A stretch of 64,000 nt of DNA, from assembly GCA_036898135.1 (NCBI GenBank), contig CM072522.1, forward strand, positions 3,303,421-3,367,420, written 5' to 3'. Position 1 is the first letter of the stretch; each line of letters starts with the position of its first letter. The stretch is from Oncomelania hupensis (Eukaryota; Mollusca; Gastropoda; Littorinimorpha; Pomatiopsidae). The notes below the pieces were generated by a model. The model searched no databases and had not been told where the DNA came from. It was given only the letters and a program-made list of their open reading frames with translations. The translations under genes and the position numbers were made by a program. Shown in pieces: positions 53,558-61,831 of the stretch.

Positions 53558-54430
53558 TTAACTTGATTTTAGTTTATTAGCAAAATATTCTATTTGACTA
53601 TCAGAAAATATCTGATCGCTGAAATAAAATGCTAACAGATCTACGTTGTCTAGGCTAATTTGCGCTATTCTGTCAATAGGATTTGGAACAGGGACAAAAG
53701 TTATCTTGGGTGATGAAGTAAATACGGAATACTGATCTTCGCTTTCTCTTTTCTTCATAAATACTGTAATTCGTCTGGGATTCTCATCTAAATCAGCCCA
53801 ACTTAGAGACACTTGCGGAATTACATTAACATTTCTCTGCGTAGGCCTGTGAGCAATTATGTCCAGTGCTATCATGGCTGCACTACCTATCTGTAAAGGA
53901 GGCTGCAGAACAACTCTGACATTTTTCCCTGCGGTTTCACGCTTATGTAAAACATAGCTGCTTTTTTTGTAGGCTTTGACTTCTATGTTTTCCCGATTGT
54001 TTTCATCCGGCACTAGACTAACTAACATAGGCCCGGCGTTAATAATTTTCTTAAATTTATTGTCTGGTCCCATAAAAGTGTAAGGGCTTTCGCACTTGAA
54101 TTTAATAAGCCAATCTAATTCTGTGTCTACAGGTGTTAAAGACCAGATATTTTCTCGTTTAGTAATAGCATACTTAAAATCGGGATCTACTTTACCGGCA
54201 TTAAAATCCTTTAGCTGATCGATAGATGGTTTTTCTGGCGGTACTGGCGGTGGCACTTGCGGCACTTCAGGCACTGCCGGCACTAGCGCTCGTTTATAAT
54301 ATCCATTTTGTGTAAATTCGAAACCGTAAATAGACCCAACAATAGCATTCGCATCAAAGTCAATTGTGTCTGCTAAGTCTTTCAGTTCAATGGTAGGACA
54401 GGTTACTGGAATTTGAGGGCCGATTGACAT
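53558..54430 (-). CDS. Polinton structural-type protein of unknown function, 290 aa
   Basis: Intact; starts ACAATGTCAATCGGC. After ~65 residues there is a Pro/Val linker (PAVPEVPQVPPPVPPEKP) that separates a small N-terminal domain from a larger beta-rich domain (WLIKFKCESPYTFMG, AMIALDIIAHRPTQRNVNVI, SWADLDENPRRITVFMKK, SVFTSSPKITFVPVP). No membrane segment. The two-domain layout and placement in the virion gene block suggest a minor capsid or fibre-like protein. Tightly packed, 33 bp upstream of the preceding gene and 19 bp from the next on the same strand. Confidence 0.7.
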   Translation of the reverse strand: MSIGPQIPVTCPTIELKDLADTIDFDANAIVGSIYGFEFTQNGYYKRALVPAVPEVPQVPPPVPPEKPSIDQLKDFNAGKVDPDFKYAITKRENIWSLTPVDTELDWLIKFKCESPYTFMGPDNKFKKIINAGPMLVSLVPDENNRENIEVKAYKKSSYVLHKRETAGKNVRVVLQPPLQIGSAAMIALDIIAHRPTQRNVNVIPQVSLSWADLDENPRRITVFMKKRESEDQYSVFTSSPKITFVPVPNPIDRIAQISLDNVDLLAFYFSDQIFSDSQIEYFANKLKSS

Positions 54431-54449
54431 TGTATTTTTAAATTAAACT

Positions 54450-55157
54450 TTATTTTATCTCAAGAATAATTGTAAGATCTTCAAAGTCTACAATTTCGTT
54501 GTTTTGGTTAGTTATTTTGAAGCAGAAACTAGTATGATAGTCCTGACTTAAGTAGCGTTTTTGAGGCAGAAATTTTAATGAAACTGGATCGCAGTAAGAT
54601 TCTCTCTGAGTTGAGATTATCCTTAGCAATGTACTAGGAGTTCCGTTTACTAAGTTTTCCGATGTCTTCAGTTGATGAAGGTACACAAACAATCTATTAT
54701 TAATTAACAAATTCATAGGTTTTGATCCAATAAATTTCATAGTACTGCCGACGGTGCTGGAGCTGCTGGAGTCTACAGATAAAGATAATTCATGGCTAGT
54801 GAAACCTAATATTTCTGCCAGCTTTGGCGCAAGTGTGACGCTGGTAATGTCTTTATGCTGGATTTTACTGAAAGTTAAAGTTACTATCAAGTTTGCAGGG
54901 TTCATTTTTGCTTCAATCGAATGAGGTTTAAAGAGTTCTTCAGTAAGTCTGCAGAAGTCATAATAGCCGGTTTGAATACGGTGCCTTTTTTTATTAATCA
55001 TTATCCAGTTGTTGTTTAGATCATGACTAATATTTACCCATTTAACCGTGTAGAATATTTCGTGTAGGATTACTTTAAGGTCCCTGTTTTTGTTGTCAAT
55101 AGGATGACGAAGTTCAATGGGCACACCTGATTTTACAGATTCGAAAGTTACAAACAT
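54450..55157 (-). CDS. Candidate Polinton minor capsid (penton-like) protein, 235 aa
   Basis: Intact; starts at 55157. Mostly beta-type sequence with FVTFESVKSGVPIELRHPID, IQTGYYDFCRLTEELFKPH, KLAEILGFTSHELSL, KSMNL-like and FCFKITNQNNEIVDFEDLTI before a short LEIK end. Length and the ..LAEILGF.. block resemble single-jelly-roll minor capsid proteins of Polinton and adintovirus elements, but I infer this from sequence impression and position only. It shares a 21-bp AT-rich gap with the divergent gene at 55179, suggesting a bidirectional promoter. Confidence 0.6.
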   Translation of the reverse strand: MFVTFESVKSGVPIELRHPIDNKNRDLKVILHEIFYTVKWVNISHDLNNNWIMINKKRHRIQTGYYDFCRLTEELFKPHSIEAKMNPANLIVTLTFSKIQHKDITSVTLAPKLAEILGFTSHELSLSVDSSSSSTVGSTMKFIGSKPMNLLINNRLFVYLHQLKTSENLVNGTPSTLLRIISTQRESYCDPVSLKFLPQKRYLSQDYHTSFCFKITNQNNEIVDFEDLTIILEIK

Positions 55158-55178
55158 ATTTTTTTTAATATAATAAAA
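55158..55178. promoter_or_regulatory. Divergent AT-only promoter
   Basis: Only 21 bp (ATTTTTTTTAATATAATAAA) separate the start codons of the 235-aa and 420-aa genes. It contains TATAATAAAA directly in front of the + ATG. Confidence 0.5.
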
Positions 55179-56441
55179 ATGTATGCGCCTTATAAATATA
55201 ACAAAGCTGCAAAGTATACTACAGGGCCTTATTATTACGAAAAAGCAGTCGACCTAACCAAGCTGACAATAGCTGTGGCAGCCAACGTCCATTTCGAAAC
55301 TATCCCCCATAATATTTTTGATCATTACCTCAACCCAGACATTACGAGCGACTTTTTAGCTAACCAATGGCTAAACAACGGGGGTATGCAGTTCTTTCAG
55401 AATCAAATTAATTTTGCCGTGTCATGCGCTACAACTGGTTGTGGAGTTTCTTACGTTCATCACCTTAATCACCCAGATCCTATGTTGAAGTCTATTTATC
55501 TGTTCCATTTGTATTATCAAGTGAGACGGGTGTTGTCTGAACTTCAGGCTCCGTTACCTACCGACAAAAACTTTAATCCCTTTAACAACGGCTTTGACAA
55601 GAAAGCGTATCAAAGGTTGTGCAATGAATTCGGAATTGATACTAAAACAGACTTCAGACAAAAACTAGACCTCAATCACGGAATGGGAACTTTATTTAGA
55701 TACGCTGTAGGTAATTTATACACGGGGCCTTACGTACCTGGATTTACATCATTTAACCACAAAAGCCAGGTTCCTTTACTTTATATCAGACAAAAACAAA
55801 GTACAGCATACAGCACTTTTATATTGGACACATCAAACGGATTTACTCAAAGTGGGGTGGAAAGGCTGAATGAATCTATTCGTACGTATGCGTGGTGCAT
55901 TCTGGGGTCTCAAGCAGAAACACGAAGTAATATCATTGGGGAAGGAACTAGCTTCGATGCACAAAAGCAGTTTCTAGCCAACATTGAAGATTCTATTAAT
56001 TCGGCAGTAGATTTGCCCGCGAGTATTAAAAGATATCAGGACACTTTAAAGTATGCTAGATCGAAAGTAGATTACGTAATAGGTTTAGGACTGTATATGT
56101 TGCCTTCAGACCTTCAGCTTAGAATAGGAACTATATCAAACTACAACAACAATATAGTGATTGCCGACCCTCAGTTTCATATAGGATACAATCCTACAAT
56201 AAATACATTGAATACAGTGAATACATTGAATACGGTGAACACAGTGAATACGGCGAATACGGTATTTACTGCTAGGCCTAATAATGAACCTTTAAGTTCG
56301 CCACCGCTTCCGAGTTTGCCAAGTTTGCCAAGCTTGCCGGAACTGCAAGGCCTGCCGGTAATTGATCATGGGATTTCACGTCTAGCGCTTACAGGGGGTT
56401 TATTGTTTGCTGGGTTAATTGGGATTTACTATTTTAAGTAG
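55179..56441 (+). CDS. Polinton protein with Asn-Thr repeat and C-terminal membrane segment, 420 aa
   Basis: Intact. The N-terminal ~330 residues form a globular domain rich in Tyr and Phe (YKYNKAAKYTTGPYYYEKAV, FFQNQINFAVSCATTGCGVS, YLFHLYYQVRRVLSEL, GMGTLFRYAVGNLYTGPYVP). Next comes a repeat of NT(L/V) units (about residues 341-365), then a Ser/Leu/Pro stretch (LPSLPSLPSLPELQ) and a hydrophobic C-terminal helix (LALTGGLLFAGLIGIYYFK). This is a membrane-anchored domain with a flexible stalk, fitting an internal-membrane or surface protein of a virion. Its 3' end overlaps the convergent 438-aa gene by 27 bp. Function unknown. Confidence 0.75.
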   Translation: MYAPYKYNKAAKYTTGPYYYEKAVDLTKLTIAVAANVHFETIPHNIFDHYLNPDITSDFLANQWLNNGGMQFFQNQINFAVSCATTGCGVSYVHHLNHPDPMLKSIYLFHLYYQVRRVLSELQAPLPTDKNFNPFNNGFDKKAYQRLCNEFGIDTKTDFRQKLDLNHGMGTLFRYAVGNLYTGPYVPGFTSFNHKSQVPLLYIRQKQSTAYSTFILDTSNGFTQSGVERLNESIRTYAWCILGSQAETRSNIIGEGTSFDAQKQFLANIEDSINSAVDLPASIKRYQDTLKYARSKVDYVIGLGLYMLPSDLQLRIGTISNYNNNIVIADPQFHIGYNPTINTLNTVNTLNTVNTVNTANTVFTARPNNEPLSSPPLPSLPSLPSLPELQGLPVIDHGISRLALTGGLLFAGLIGIYYFK

Positions 56442-57731
56442 CCAGAGTAATATTATTATAAACAAAGACCACAGATGCTCAGACGCCCAAACCACAACTT
56501 TAGAAGCAGTATTAAATATCCATGAAAATACAGAACCTAATATTCCTGGAAGTGCGTCTACAAGTTTGTCACCTAAGCGTTTCAATAAGTTAGCTATGCT
56601 TTGTAACGTCTTTTTAATCCAGTCTTTAACCGGACTACCACCAGGTCCACCAGATCCGCCAGGTCCACCGCCACCGCCACTGATGCCTACGGTTCTAGTC
56701 AGTGCTAAGACTAGTGTGCTTATTGTCATCCCAACAGCTGTAAGAATGCTAAATATTGTAACACCTTGCTCTCTGAACAGTGTTTGAATTCTTTCTGCAA
56801 GTGTAGTGTCTTCGTGTAAAATTTTATGCACCGTTTCTTTTATTCTGGTGAAATTAGTTATTAATTTTTCTCTGTTTATGGATAAGGCTTCTAGCCTTGC
56901 CGCGCGTTCTGTGTAAAGGTCTGCGAGCCTTTTTTGGATCATTTGTTTTACCTCAATGCTTAAGTTGGCGTCATCAGCTTCTGCTAGTTTATTTTTTTGT
57001 TTTTCTATATGTTTGTCGAGCTCGCCGAGCTTGGCCAAATTCATCATTGTCTCCCCTCTCACAGATTGTAAAGCTTTATCTAAGCCTTGAAGTTCACGCA
57101 GTGGCAATAATGGCGTGTCATTGATAGTTTCCATAACCTGATCAATATTGGTGTCCTCATTTGTTTGCAAGGTTTTTAAGGTTGTTAATTCTGTATTGAC
57201 TTGTAACGCAGAGCTAGTTAAGTCAGTTAAGTCAGTTAAGTCTTGTAGTTCTATTTCTGAATTTGGTAACGATGCATCTATTCGTTGAAGTGAAGCTACT
57301 GCTTGGCGATGCAATGCTGGCACTCTATTATCGGAAAGCCCTAATGATCGTATTACAGTCACTGGGAGTTTAGTTTTCAAAGTAGACCACGCATAAAATT
57401 TGTCAGGATTCTTTGACATAGCTAACTGTACTCTCACTTTTTTACCGGATACAATAGTGTTTATAAACAAGTGATTATTTTTGTCTAGTTCGAAGTCGCT
57501 GGGACTAACATAATCAGGTAACTCGCGCCCGATGTAATTGTAAAATTTATTGATTTTTCTGGCTTTTTGGGTTTCAGTTACTTGACGTAATTCTTCTCCT
57601 ATACTTAGCCTTGTTTGGCTCATGTCGTCTCCTACCATAGAAAGAAGTCTGCTGGTTGTGTCAACGTCGAGGTCTTCATTAGGCTCATTTGGTTTAAACA
57701 CTTCATCAAGAGCTTCACCACCTGTTGCCAT
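56415..57731 (-). CDS. Polinton coiled-coil/membrane protein with Gly-rich linker, 438 aa
   Basis: Intact from MATGGEALDEVFKP at 57731. An acidic N-terminus is followed by a compact domain (LPDYVSPSDFELDKNNHLF, VRVQLAMSKNPDKFYAW). Coiled-coil helices follow at about residues 225-310 (LGELDKHIEKQKNKL, MIQKRLADLYTERAARLEAL). A hydrophobic segment is at about 325-345 (GVTIFSILTAVGMTISTLVL). Then come a Gly linker (SGGGGGPGGSGGPGGS), an amphipathic Lys-rich part and a second hydrophobic C-terminal segment. It may be a spike, scaffolding or membrane-active protein. Divergent from the capsid candidate across a 32-bp AT-rich gap. Confidence 0.75.
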   Translation of the reverse strand: MATGGEALDEVFKPNEPNEDLDVDTTSRLLSMVGDDMSQTRLSIGEELRQVTETQKARKINKFYNYIGRELPDYVSPSDFELDKNNHLFINTIVSGKKVRVQLAMSKNPDKFYAWSTLKTKLPVTVIRSLGLSDNRVPALHRQAVASLQRIDASLPNSEIELQDLTDLTDLTSSALQVNTELTTLKTLQTNEDTNIDQVMETINDTPLLPLRELQGLDKALQSVRGETMMNLAKLGELDKHIEKQKNKLAEADDANLSIEVKQMIQKRLADLYTERAARLEALSINREKLITNFTRIKETVHKILHEDTTLAERIQTLFREQGVTIFSILTAVGMTISTLVLALTRTVGISGGGGGPGGSGGPGGSPVKDWIKKTLQSIANLLKRLGDKLVDALPGILGSVFSWIFNTASKVVVWASEHLWSLFIIILLWLLKIVNPN

Positions 57732-57763
57732 TTTTAAATATAATTTTTTTTATCGCATTAAAA
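57732..57763. promoter_or_regulatory. Divergent AT-rich promoter upstream of the capsid candidate
   Basis: The 32-bp gap TTTTAAATATAATTTTTTTT, ATCGCATTAAAA sits between two start codons. AAATATAA reads as a TATA-like box on +, and its inverse on - is TTATATTT. The + gene starts in TAAAAATG. Confidence 0.5.
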
Positions 57764-59041
57764 ATGCAAAGCTACGGAAACTTGTTAGACCCTACACGCC
57801 GATTGAGGACGCCTTTAGGCATCAAAGGTGAGAAAAGCACAATAATTATTACAAACAATCCAAGCAGCATAGAGCCTAATCAGCTACTAACCATAAGATT
57901 TCCAAATTTAGGTCCTGATGATGTAATAGTTCCGGGCAGTCCTAAATTGGGATTTAAAATTAGTCTGAATTCTGACGACGATCCTAACAGAACCATAGTC
58001 AACAATCTAGGTAGAGCTATAATTAAAAGAATGGTTATTAAACTTGATGGGCGAGAAATCCAAAGTATCGATGACGCCGGTGTTTTGTTTTGTTACACAG
58101 ATCTGTGGCTGAGTAAATATGAAAGGGAAGATTTAGTTGGTCAGGGGATTCAAGCCGCCAATGTGGCAAAACTTCGAATCAAAGCTGGCGATGCTGTCAC
58201 TTCTAACAAAGGTGAAAATGCATTAGCTGCTGTATACAAAAACAGGTTTTATTTTCCACTCGATTTTGAACTGCTACACAGTCATTTGCCATTTCATCAA
58301 GGTTCATTTAACGACAGGCTGTCTTACGAAATTATTTTCAATGATTATTCTCAAGTAGTAATTAGCTCTGACAATGATGCTAGTTATACAATTACAGACA
58401 TCGCGCTTGAATATGAAGTGGTCACTCACGCTGAACTCAGTAGGATCATTAGGGGACAATATGACAAACTAGCAATTTATTATGATAGGATCGTTCGCTA
58501 CAGACAGTTTAATAAAGATTTATTAGATGCACTATGGACCATCAACATAAATTCACCTGCTCGAAGTTTTAAAGGTGTACTGTTGTTGTTTGTGAAAGAA
58601 TCTAATTATAATCGTGACAGCGAAAATTTTATCAATCCTAATATTTCAAAAGCGTCTGTTGTGATTGAAGGTAAACCTAATCAATTATTTGCTAATGGAA
58701 TGATGGGGTTTCAACAGTTTGATGAGATTAGGAAAATCTTGGGTGGAGGTAGATTACGGACTGACACTGTTGATTTGATTTCAAAGGATCTTCATTTGCA
58801 TGACACGCGACTGCAAGATTATCTTGTGAATAAGTTTGCGTTGTGGTTAGACTTTCGAACCATACCCACCAATGAACTTCATGGATCTGGAAGAAGAATT
58901 GAAAACGGAACAGATGGTATAACAATTGAATTGCATAGGGAAGCAAGTGCTAGGTCAGAATCAGTTACAGTATACATGTATATAATTATGGATGCTCAGC
59001 TAAACATTGAAAATGGAAGATTAAAAGATTTAGTATATTAA
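57764..59041 (+). CDS. Probable Polinton major capsid protein, 425 aa
   Basis: The start chosen is 57764 (TTAAAAATGCAAAGC); the upstream ATG at 57725 overlaps the opposite gene and adds a hydrophobic run unlike the rest. The protein is beta-rich from residue 20 to the end (STIIITNNPSSIEPNQLLTI, FPNLGPDDVIVPGSPKLGF, VIKLDGREIQSIDDAGVLF, FYFPLDFELLHSHLPFHQGS, YEIIFNDYSQVVISSD, VTVYMYIIMDAQ). This fits a two-domain jelly-roll capsid protein. Location 3 bp before the packaging ATPase and the size support this. No motif proves it; a different structural protein is possible. It would form the capsid shell. Confidence 0.6.
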   Translation: MQSYGNLLDPTRRLRTPLGIKGEKSTIIITNNPSSIEPNQLLTIRFPNLGPDDVIVPGSPKLGFKISLNSDDDPNRTIVNNLGRAIIKRMVIKLDGREIQSIDDAGVLFCYTDLWLSKYEREDLVGQGIQAANVAKLRIKAGDAVTSNKGENALAAVYKNRFYFPLDFELLHSHLPFHQGSFNDRLSYEIIFNDYSQVVISSDNDASYTITDIALEYEVVTHAELSRIIRGQYDKLAIYYDRIVRYRQFNKDLLDALWTININSPARSFKGVLLLFVKESNYNRDSENFINPNISKASVVIEGKPNQLFANGMMGFQQFDEIRKILGGGRLRTDTVDLISKDLHLHDTRLQDYLVNKFALWLDFRTIPTNELHGSGRRIENGTDGITIELHREASARSESVTVYMYIIMDAQLNIENGRLKDLVY

Positions 59042-59043
59042 AA

Positions 59044-59655
59044 ATGGTGTCCTTGTTACCACGTGATCCTCATTGCGGAATGATCGTTGGCATGACATCA
59101 TGCGGAAAGACTGTCTTTGTTCTGGATTTGTTAGAAAAATATTACGCAGGACACTTTGATTATATAATAATTTTTTGCCCAACTATTCAATATAATAAAA
59201 CCTACTTAGATCGTAAGTATGTCTGGACAGATGAAAATATCTTTGTTGTAAATACCAATGGCAAGCTCAATGAGTATTTAACGTATTTTTATAACCTGTT
59301 TGAGAATGAGGGTAATACGTTATTCTTAATCGATGATTGCAGTGCAGAAAAAGATATTGTATTAAAACGGAACATATTGAGCAAGCTGGCTTTCAGTGGA
59401 CGCCATGTGAAAATAAGTGTTTGGGTAATCACGCAGAAATGTAATTTGATATTAAAGGATTTTAGAGAACAAGTTAAATTCGTTTGCCTGTTTTATTGCA
59501 AAGACCGTGACAGCTTTGATAACTGTTTAAAAGAAAATGACGTAATTGAATCAAAAGAGGAAAGAACTAAATTAAAAGAACAGCTAAAAAAAGGCAAGCA
59601 CTTAAAATTATTATTAAAAACTGACCAACCAACTGGCTATAAAATACTTATGTAA
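59044..59655 (+). CDS. Polinton packaging ATPase (FtsK/HerA-like), 203 aa
   Basis: The ATG at 59044 follows the capsid candidate's stop directly (TATATTAAAAATGG), so the two look co-transcribed. Walker A is GMTSCGKT (residues 16-23). Walker B is LFLIDD (93-98). A sensor-like NILSKLAFSGRHVKISVWVI stretch contains the Arg expected for this family (about 118-140), followed by TQKCNLIL. About 200 residues is typical for Polinton and virophage genome-packaging ATPases. It would use ATP to move DNA into the capsid. Confidence 0.88.
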   Translation: MVSLLPRDPHCGMIVGMTSCGKTVFVLDLLEKYYAGHFDYIIIFCPTIQYNKTYLDRKYVWTDENIFVVNTNGKLNEYLTYFYNLFENEGNTLFLIDDCSAEKDIVLKRNILSKLAFSGRHVKISVWVITQKCNLILKDFREQVKFVCLFYCKDRDSFDNCLKENDVIESKEERTKLKEQLKKGKHLKLLLKTDQPTGYKILM

Positions 59656-59872
59656 GTAAGTAAGTAAGTTCTTTTATAATTTAATTATTGTAAGTTATAA
59701 GTTTTTTTAAAAGTCGACTTAATTAAGTTAGATGTAAGTAAGTAAGTTCGTTTATAATTTAATTATTGTAAGTTATAAGTTTTTTTAAAAGTCGACTTAA
59801 TTAAGTTAGATGTAAGTCACTAAGTCAAAAAAAGGTTGAAGGTAAGTAATAGTGGTGATGATTATAGTTCAT
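59656..59872. repeat. Two tandem 78-bp units in the ATPase-integrase gap
   Basis: TAAGTAAGTAAGTTC(T/G)TTT, TATAATTTAATTATTGTAAG, then AAAAGTCGACTTAATTAAG occurs twice with a period of 78 bp (GTTC at 59668 and 59746), followed by a partial third TGTAAGTCACTAAGTC. Each unit contains the palindromes AAGTCGACTT and CTTAATTAAG. It lies between convergent gene ends. It could be a transcription end region or a replication-associated sequence. Confidence 0.7.
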
Positions 59873-60838
59873 TTATCTTAATGGCTCTGTGTCTGGTGGA
59901 ACAATCTGAAGTTCTTCTTTTACAAAGTTTCTTTGTGGTGTTCTACGATCGCTTCTCGGTCTTAAATAATATACAGGCGGATCAGTAGATAATGCTCTGT
60001 CAACTTCATAAACGCTTAATGACCAAATTGGGTCTGTAGCTCGTCTTCTTGTGTCATTAGCAACTTCTCCAGGCTGATAAAGGTATCTAACAGTTTTGTT
60101 CATCAAAGTTAGATCTGGCTGACCAGGCTTTGAAACGGTAACAACAATCTGTTTCTTTTTAATAGCCTCAACTGGTTTTAATCCTGTAACTCTGGCTGGT
60201 TCTGAATTCATTTCCCTTAAAACTCGAGGCAGCCTAACAACCCATTCTGTATTAGTGGTTTCAGTAAACAACTCCTTTGAATACTGATAAGTGAATAATC
60301 TTTCTGCCAGTTGCCGATTAAAGTTTTCTACAATACCCTGTGATCTGTGCAATCCAACAACTCCTCTTCTAACAGTTACATTATGTTTTAACAAAAGCTG
60401 GTTAACAGCTCCTTTGAATTCAGACCCTTCATCGCATTGAATAAGTCTAGGGAACCTTAGAGGCCCTCTTGAATAAATCGCATTTAAGGCTTGAGCGACC
60501 TCAGCAGAATTTTTAGTCCTAAGAGCATGAGCGTCTTTAAACCTGGTAGCTATATCAATAACAGTAAGGGCATACCTGTATTTCTTTCTATATATTTTGT
60601 CATGGGGAAGATATAACAAATCTATTTGGTGCGTGTCATTTGGTCTGGAGTTTTCAAATTTTGGTCTTATTATTTTCTTCGGGGGTGGAAGATAGATTTG
60701 CCATACAGCTTGCTTCGATAGCCATTGTTTAACCACGTTTGCTGACAAGCCAGTCTTTTCTACTAGTTTATTAACTGCTGTCATCCCTTTCCAATATCCG
60801 GATTGAGAATAATATAATCTAGACAAACGCGAAGTCAT
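59873..60838 (-). CDS. int: Polinton retroviral-type integrase, 321 aa
   Basis: Intact from MTSRLSRLYY at 60838. An N-terminal helical part leads to the rve core: HQIDLLYL (Asp 73), LIQCDEGSEFKG (Asp 136) and RSQGIVENFNRQLAE (Glu 171), the D,D,E triad with 34 residues between the last two. A C-terminal chromo-like part follows (KPGQPDLTLMNKTVRYLY, WSLSVYEVDRALSTD, PPVYYLRPRSD). It would join the element's ends to host DNA. All three catalytic residues are present. On the minus strand, 4 bp after the next gene, probably in one transcript. Confidence 0.93.
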   Translation of the reverse strand: MTSRLSRLYYSQSGYWKGMTAVNKLVEKTGLSANVVKQWLSKQAVWQIYLPPPKKIIRPKFENSRPNDTHQIDLLYLPHDKIYRKKYRYALTVIDIATRFKDAHALRTKNSAEVAQALNAIYSRGPLRFPRLIQCDEGSEFKGAVNQLLLKHNVTVRRGVVGLHRSQGIVENFNRQLAERLFTYQYSKELFTETTNTEWVVRLPRVLREMNSEPARVTGLKPVEAIKKKQIVVTVSKPGQPDLTLMNKTVRYLYQPGEVANDTRRRATDPIWSLSVYEVDRALSTDPPVYYLRPRSDRRTPQRNFVKEELQIVPPDTEPLR

Positions 60839-60841
60839 ATT

Positions 60842-61267
60842 TTATTTAGATTTATATTTTTGTTTAACGAGGTAATAAACTACTGTTATTCCAAACACAA
60901 TTAAAATTAATTCTCCGGTCTCTGACATTGTAGGTGCAATGTTAGGTGTGTAGTAATCGGATAACACTGGTTGCTTTAATGAAGGTAGTGTCGTGCCAGT
61001 TAATAAATAATATTGGTGTAAAGCTTCATCAACGTCTTCGAATGTTTTATCAGCATGACCTTCTTCTTTCAATCTTGTATTAACAAAATCAAGCTGCATT
61101 AGTCTGTTTTTCTCATATTCGGCCTGATCTTGTTGTAATTTTTCCATTGCTAAGTTATGCCGTTTTGATTCTTCTTTACTGTCCAGTTTTGAAAACAAAT
61201 AATTTGATCCTGAAAAGGCTAAGGCATTTACAGCAGCAGAACCAAGCACCATTGCAGCACCAGCCAT
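60842..61267 (-). CDS. Polinton membrane protein with coiled coil, 141 aa
   Basis: Intact from MAGAAMVLGSAAVNALAFSG (hydrophobic N-terminal helix). A charged helix follows (SKEESKRHNLAMEKLQQDQA, EYEKNRLMQLDFVNTRLKEE), then a Pro-containing linker and a C-terminal hydrophobic helix (TGELILIVFGITVVYYLVKQ) with a KYKSK tail. Likely a bitopic virion membrane protein. The 36-bp AT-rich gap to the divergent gene at 61304 suggests a shared promoter. The family was not identified. Confidence 0.75.
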   Translation of the reverse strand: MAGAAMVLGSAAVNALAFSGSNYLFSKLDSKEESKRHNLAMEKLQQDQAEYEKNRLMQLDFVNTRLKEEGHADKTFEDVDEALHQYYLLTGTTLPSLKQPVLSDYYTPNIAPTMSETGELILIVFGITVVYYLVKQKYKSK

Positions 61268-61303
61268 TTTTTAATTTAGTTTTTTATTTTATTTGTATTT
61301 AAA
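61268..61303. promoter_or_regulatory. Divergent AT-rich promoter
   Basis: TTTTTAATTTAGTTTTTTAT and TTTATTTGTATTTAAA separate two start codons; the + gene starts TTTAAAATG. The composition matches the other divergent gaps in the element. Confidence 0.5.
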
Positions 61304-61831
61304 ATGAATTGTGATGACTTGTTAATGCAAGAAGCTATTAATGTTACAGTTACAGGTGTTGACAATGAGAAAAGAGACAGGCTGGTTGCATTAGTAGCTT
61401 CCGGAAAGTCAAAGTATTATCTCGGTGTTGACTTAACTACTGAACAAGTGCAAAGACTGAGGCCAGAAGACATCATTATATTACATAATAAATATGATAA
61501 AGTTCTCGGCGCTTTAATGGTTAAAAGTTTAGGGCGTTCGATTGTGAAGTTATATACCAAAGCTGTGTCGACCTTTGTTACTTTAGATTGTGAGAATGAT
61601 TTATTTGATGATTTGATTAAAGATCCAGTTATTGTTAATGGGATTAGTGAGGCATCAAGAAATTTGTATTATAAGTTTGGAAGCTTGTTGACCCCATTTT
61701 CAGCCAGGCTAATTACTTTTCAACACATAAATTTCTCTGCTATTAAAAATGGACTCTTCCAATCCGGAGATGGAGAAGGAGACGGAGGTGAAGAATTCAG
61801 AGAATCAACAGAACCCAGTGACAGTCACTAA
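61304..61831 (+). CDS. Polinton protein of unknown function, 175 aa
   Basis: Intact. Starts MNCDDLLMQEAINVTVTGVD. A globular helical domain covers about residues 1-145 (LVALVASGKSKYYLGVDLTT, LRPEDIIILHNKYDKVLGAL, LIKDPVIVNGISEASRNLYY). An acidic Gly/Glu tail follows (GDGEGDGGEEF). The last 83 bp overlap the next gene in another frame. I cannot assign a function; a DNA-terminal protein or virion component is possible, without evidence. Confidence 0.7.
   Translation: MNCDDLLMQEAINVTVTGVDNEKRDRLVALVASGKSKYYLGVDLTTEQVQRLRPEDIIILHNKYDKVLGALMVKSLGRSIVKLYTKAVSTFVTLDCENDLFDDLIKDPVIVNGISEASRNLYYKFGSLLTPFSARLITFQHINFSAIKNGLFQSGDGEGDGGEEFRESTEPSDSH

Noticed and set aside
54450..55157. Adenovirus-type cysteine protease among the short Polinton genes
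   Set aside because: Checked for an early His, middle Asp/Glu and late Cys with typical surroundings in this and the other ORFs. No convincing pattern was seen.
59656..59872. Polinton origin of replication
   Set aside because: Protein-primed replication is expected to start at the terminal repeats. The internal repeat could have another role, so no origin is annotated.
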